Source: Chaunax sp. Z400
Lineage: Eukaryota; Chordata; Actinopteri; Lophiiformes; Chaunacidae
DNA: 64,000 nt
Assembly: GCA_037577475.1 (NCBI GenBank)
Contig: CM075194.1
Location: 22,802,492 to 22,866,491 of the forward strand
Direction of reading: 5' to 3'
Part shown: positions 42,001 to 48,900 of the stretch, piece by piece
Layout: each line of letters opens with the position of its first letter
Position numbering within the stretch: position 1 is the stretch's first letter
The notes under the pieces: generated by a model
The model's database searches: none
Seen by the model: only the letters and a program-made list of their open reading frames with translations
Told to the model about the DNA's origin: nothing
Made by a program: the position numbers and the translations under genes

Positions 42001-45000
42001 ATGAACTATACATTCTTTATACAGAATGGCTTGTTTTTAAAAAAAAAATTCTTCTTCTGTGAAATAATTATCCACAGTGGTCTCTTCTTCTCCAAAAGCA
42101 ACAGACCCGCTAATTAAAACTGATGTGTGTGTCTGCGACCATGACATTTACCATACAGTTTGAACAGTTCACAAAGCAAACATAAATATGCTGCTGAGCT
42201 GTGCAAATGGCAACTGAAGCTCCAAGGAAAACTTCAGAAGAAGTTTCTGAGAATTCTCGTCTGCACCAGGAGGCTGAGTGAACCTGGCTGGTTCCCAGTT
42301 CGACCAGCATCTGAGTACCATGTGTGGACCTCTCCTTTCATTCTCTCCCTTTCTAGTCAAGTTGTTTGGCTTTATGACACATGACCAAGCGGACTTGCCA
42401 AGGACTCTCTGGTGTGCTGGAGTCATTGTCAGTTAAACAAGAGCACGGCTGCTTCATGCTCGGTTGGAGGAACAGTCAAACAGGACCTCCAACCATGGCT
42501 GTGATGGTTCTCTGCGAAACATGTCCTGTGTAAAAATCAACTGTTCATGTTCATCTATAATTTCATTGGCAAATAAGATAATAAAAATGCACGAGCACAC
42601 AAAAAGAAACCTATTCTTGTTTTTATGGAAACGTGAATATGTTTGCTAGAAGTTGCATTGGCCCTCTATGAAGACGAGTATTGTATAAAACTGGCTCCAC
42701 ACATTTCCACAGTGTGGTTAGCTCTGAAATCTGATCACTGCCTTATCAATATGACTAGAAGAATAAGGTTCACATTTAAAATAAGCACAGTAGGAGAAAC
42801 ATGAACTGGTGTTCCCTTGAATTCACCAGCTGCTCTGTATTGGATGGGCACAGCAAGGGGAGCAGAGTCCCTTCCAGCAACTATCTTGGACCCAATCGCC
42901 CTGTGCAAATGAGCAAAGCTTTGGGGATTTCTGGCTTTGCATTCCATAATGCTGCAGAGACTGAGTGCCTCACAAAGCCTGACTGCAGCAAATTCCACAC
43001 AATGGAACTCCATTTTCCCTCCCTGACTCACCCACACCGTCACTCATTCAGACCGGGCCAATGAACGAGAGGTAAGCAGAGTATCGAGAAAAAAGACCTG
43101 GAGGCCGTTCAGATTAATATTCATCCTGAGTGATCACAAGTAAGGATGCCTGTGGTGTGGACAACTCTGCAATAACCACACCATCAACTCATGTTATAAA
43201 TAGCTGCTTGAATAAAGGGAGATTGCTGCTGTTGTTGCACCCATATTCAAAGGGAGTGACCCCTGCCTCACATCCAACTACAGGCCCATCAGTATATGAC
43301 CCATTGCATCAAAAGTATTTGAAAAACTGATTGCCTCCTTCCCACTGCATCCACTGCAGTTTGGGTTCAGGGCAAATCACTCCACAGAATCAGCTACATG
43401 TGACTTCCTAGAAAAAGTTAAGGCATCTATGGACAAGGGTGGGGTGGTGGGGTCAGTGTTCCTGGATCTACAGGAAGGCCTTTGACACTGTTAATCACGC
43501 AATCCTACTGCATTAACTGCTGAACGTCAACTTCTCAACAGACTTATTCAGTCCTACCTCTCATCTCATACCCAACAGGTCAAAATAGACTATTTTAAAT
43601 CCAACAGCTTAGGTCTGTCAGCAGGGGTCCCACAGGGTTCTATTTTAGGGCCGATTCTGTTTGGCTTGTACATAAACGATCTGCCTTCTGTATGTGAAAA
43701 ATGTGATATTGTTATGTATGCTAATGATACAGTCATTTTTGCACATAGTAAAATCACTGAAGATGTTGCAGTCAAGCTAATAGAGGTCATGGTGAAGGTT
43801 ACATCCTGGCTCGATCAGTGCTGTTTATGACTAAACATATCCAAAACAGTCTGCATGTATTTCTTAAAAAGCCACAGCATAAATCAAGATCAAAAGTAAG
43901 ATATTTTTAATCTCCGGAGAGGCACTACAAGTTGTCACAGAATACAAATAGCTCGGTTTACACATAAATTCAAAACCCACATTAAATGAGTCTGCAATAA
44001 AGTTCAGTTCACTTTGGCAAATTTCAGGTTCATCAGAGACTCACTATCAAGTAAAGCATCCAGGATGTACTTTCACTCAATGGTTCTCTCCCATATCACA
44101 TACAGTCTGATAAGCTGGTCTACTACACTCTCTACAGCAGTAAAACCACTACAATCACTTTACAAACAAGTACTTAAAGTTTTAGACAAAAAGCCTTTTA
44201 GTTTTCATCACTGCCATATTGATAATATAATCTACTCAGCTGGAACATCTCATCCAATACAAAAATGTCTGCATGGTTTATAAAATCTTGCATGGTTCAG
44301 CACCTTTATCTGGTTTTATCAAATTTAAATCCATTTCAAACAGGACTACTACTGTAGAGGTGCAGCACGGGGCGACTGCACTGTTCTCACCTCAGTCTAT
44401 CAGAGAGTCCACATCTCATCAGGCATTTAAACATAATGTTAAGAAATGGCTTGTTGAGAACCAACAATGCCATCACTGACGATATTGTATGAGTCTGATA
44501 AATGAAATGTGATGTTAACTGTAGTGTAAATGTTTATGGGTTTTAACAGCAGTGTAGAGGATGTTTACTATTGTTTCTTTCCTGTGGTTTTTACATTACT
44601 TTTATAATTTCAGGTTGCCTACCAACATCTGGTGGCAAATAAAAAATTTTAAAAAAGAAAAAAAAAAGTAGACAGATCGGGTACTGGTGTGAACGCACCC
44701 AAGATGCAATGAGATCCAATCAGTCAGACCATATTTGGAGGTGGTAATAAGGCCACATTCTTTTAACAGTGTGCATATAAAAGTGTCCTGGGCCACAACG
44801 AAGGACCACCAATCAAAGTGATCTCCACTGTGAAACAACAGAAAGCCACAACGATGAGCACAATAAAGCATCATACACAAAAAACAAGCAGTGTGGTACA
44901 TGGTTTACTGTAATTTAAGGTACCTACTGCTGTTTATATTCCTGTATAATCCCAAAAATAATCTAATTTAATATATTAGCAATGTTTATAATGTACCTAT

Positions 45001-45864
45001 TAATAGTCCTGTCACAATTATCACATGACCACCTGATTGTGATTTTTTGAACTGAACACATTATTTTTTGCAGAATATTCTTTTGCTTCCATTCATCTGT
45101 ACACAAAAACAGCTGGTAGAAAAGTACATGTCGTATTTCCAACACGTCATTTTTCACAGTTTGATGTTTGACTGGTACTCGTTAATGATGTCATCCAGCT
45201 GCGATAATTAAATAAGCCTAATGACGCGAACATCATGGATCATTTAGTGACAGAGCCAAACACCACAGCACCGCTGTGGGCACATTTTGTTTTAAGCCAA
45301 ATGAAAAAGCAGAGCACAAAATCTTGTAGGAGATTTGTCCAATTTGCAGACCCACCAACCAACCCAGTTCACTGAACTGGGACAGAAGGCCACAGCCACA
45401 GGTCCAGCCAGGCAACTGTCTAATAGTGAAGCTGTCAGACAAGAGCCTGAATATAAATGTGACAGTACCAATACATGGCTCTTCTTCTTCTTAAGCTGTG
45501 TTTGTATGATTAAACTGTGATTAGACTTATAAAATAGTGGTGGGATAAAATTAACTGAAGATAGTTGACCTGTCAATATTTTGTATGACAATTCATCATC
45601 AGATAAAATTTGAGAGCCCTACCTATAAACTGCAGGGACAGGCTTATGCATTCAATGCCACCATCAGCATGTGGTTGTTATAGGTTGTGTTCAACATCAC
45701 TCAATCAATGGCAATTTCATTTATATAGCACATTTCATTACAAGTAAAGTCAATGCACTCTCCATTTATATGACAGCAGATGCATATAAAACAGGAATAA
45801 AAATATAAAAAATGAAAAGACAAATCTTGAACAACATAAATAAGAGGCAGAATCAACCAAGAAC

Positions 45865-45949
<85 letters not shown>

Positions 45950-48900
45950 GCTGAACTCCAAGACAGCCACGCCCTGAACAACCACTTGCAAACCTCTTCA
46001 GAGCTGACAGAATAAGTGAATATCAGCTTACACTGGAATATAAGCACTGCACTTGAATCACAGAACTACAAGAGACAATAACAAGCCACTCTGTGAACAG
46101 GTGCACAACACATTTGCAGCTGTCTGACATGTTCCCAGCTGTGCAGACACACACATACTGAATGTGCATATAGTATGAATCCAGTGTCACAATAATGAAG
46201 CTATTTTTTTCTGATGCATCACATCATAAAAATGAGATCAAATATGTTTGAAAATCATAATAAGCAGCGTTATGTGTTGCAAGAATCCAGTGATATGCAT
46301 CACAATAAAGGGGTTACGATTCCACACATTGAGATTCTATAAGCTCAGTGATATATTGCCTCTGTTCTTTATGTTTACACTATATGGGTTTACTTCTTCC
46401 TGTCTTTGTTGACATTGTTGTGTGTGAGTGTAAGAGTCAAATGTCTGTTTTTGAGAAGTATCAGAAAACATAGCATTGTTGTATTCAAGTGTGTTCATAT
46501 TTTCTTACACCCATAATAACAAGCAAACAGCCAAGATCTCTCGATAGGAAACACAGAGCTAGATGAAATAGAGATGTTCTTTTACACTGACAAGCTCTGA
46601 TGCTGAATATCATACTAAAGATGGAAGACTGAGCTGTTAAGGTACAGTAACATCAGTAGGAGAAAAAAAGAGGTAGTTTATATATGATTTTAGCATAAAT
46701 CAACTTTAGCATATCTCTGAGAAGATATGCAGCAGTGACATGGGGATACATACCCATACCATATAGGCAGGAAACATAATTCACTGTTATGCCTCAAACA
46801 GAAAGCCCTCAGAGAAAACAGCTGAAAAATGAATGTAGGCCCGAAAGAACAAAACAATGTGAGGAAAAAAAGTTTCCTGGTCCAAGTGTCATGAAGAAAA
46901 GCTGCTGGCCTGAAGCCCATGTGAAGTAGTGCTTCTGAGCCCAGACTCCTCTGTCTCTACTACAGTGGCCCAGAGGAAACACAAAGAGAGGAGCTGAAGA
47001 AACTAACATTCAATGTTTGAAACACTAACTCCAAAAACTCCACTTTCGCATCTTTGTTAAACACGGCTACAGATACTATGTTGTTACCAAAGAAACACAG
47101 AAGTGCTTTATCTTTACATCAGGTTTCACTAACGTATTATATGCTGGATCATCTCACACACTTATGTTATTATTTTACAATCCTAGAACGGAATGCTGCA
47201 GGTGGAAGGAGGAATGCAATGTCTATACCTGTACAGCACACAGCTATAGGTAAAGGAAACAAAAACATTCAATATACAGATACTTCAAAGGCTAGTCTCC
47301 CCCCCCCCCCAATTAATATGAGTAAAATATTTCATAGTTTTTCAAATGTATTTCTTTGTTACTTCAAGCTCCACTAGTAAAATATCATAAAATAAAGTCA
47401 TTTTGGCAGAGGCTTTAAATTACAGTAGCTGATACTGTTCCTCTAATGGTTTCTAACTACTGTCACTGTAACAAAAATGAGTGACATCATTCTGTGGAGG
47501 GCCTCAAGCTTGTCAGGTTGATTAAAACACTTCCTCTAAAACATTTCAATGCCACGATATCTTCATATTTACCTGTTACAGATGTGTCAATAACAAGCGT
47601 GCATATTACACAAAGAGCGCTGAAATGAAGCAAAGTATTCTCTCTGTCATGTATATTGTTTGCTGTGAACTGTGTATCCTAATACATCCACTCATTAAGA
47701 ACACAGACATTTTAATTCTATTCAAGTATAAATCATCTTGTTTTTTTAAAAATCTGATTAAATTATAGGTGTATTTAATTTGACTGCAGGGAGTGAGAGT
47801 GAGATCGACTGCTGGGTGAGCTAGGTTGACTTCAAACAAGAGAGAGAGCACTCCGCTGTCATTATCTGACATATGAATTGCCCATTTAATGGGCCTAGTG
47901 GGTAGCACTGTTGCCTCACAGCAAGAAGGTCCTGGGTTCAAATCCACCTGGGACTTTTCTGTGTGGAGTTTGCATGTTCTCCCCGTCTCTGTGTGGGTTC
48001 CCTCCGGATTCTCCAGCTTCTTCCCACAGTCTAAAAACATGCAGTAGAGCTGAACTGGTGACTCTAAATTGCCGGTGGGTGTGAATGCGAGTGTGAATGG
48101 TTGTTTCTCTGTGTGCCCTGTGATGAGCTGGCAACTTGTCCAGTGTACACTCCGCCTCTCACACAACTTCAGCTGGGATAGGTTCCAGCCCCCCCCCCTT
48201 TGACCCTGCACAGAATAAGCATTACATGGATGGATGGATGCCCATCTAATGCAAAGCTCTCTGGACCTTATTTGTTTCATTATCACAAACAAGCTAAGTA
48301 AAAGAGAGAAATACACTTTAAATTAGAAGCTGTACACTCCTCTACACTATCAGACATGTTTTCAGTCCACTTTGTTACAAGGCTTAATCGAATCAGCCAC
48401 AGCAATCACACCACAAACTGCAAGGACACGACTCTGTCTCTCATTGAGACATTCCTGTCCACAGAGCCTGGTGAGCTCAGTGTAAAGCCACTGCTAATGA
48501 CCAGTGATTTGTTGAACATTTTATGCAGCAGAATGAGGGTAGGAACTTCATTCGTGTCCTGACATGACAGCCAAACAAGCGACAAGTGGCTGCGGCTTCA
48601 GAGCTCACCGGCATGAAAGCTTGTGGGAAACCACAGCATGCTCTCCTGCTCTGATCGGCCCTCTAACAGATTTAGACACATCCTACAGAAGACCTAAACA
48701 ATCCTTTCATTCTGTGGTGAGCAGTGGACTTTCATCTTTTCCTTTGAGGGTATCTGCTGCTGCACTATGGGCTGACCCCATATGGTAGAGGACTGGGCTG
48801 AATATGCTGCAGTGGTGCAGGCTGGCTGAGTTGCCCCTTTTGTCCCTCTACTTACAGGCTGAATGGAGCTATTTATAGGCAAATGCATTATGGACTGAAA

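Noticed and set aside
47606..48316. 236-codon minus-strand frame
   Set aside because: It crosses a common teleost tRNA-headed repeat in antisense. There is no domain signal.
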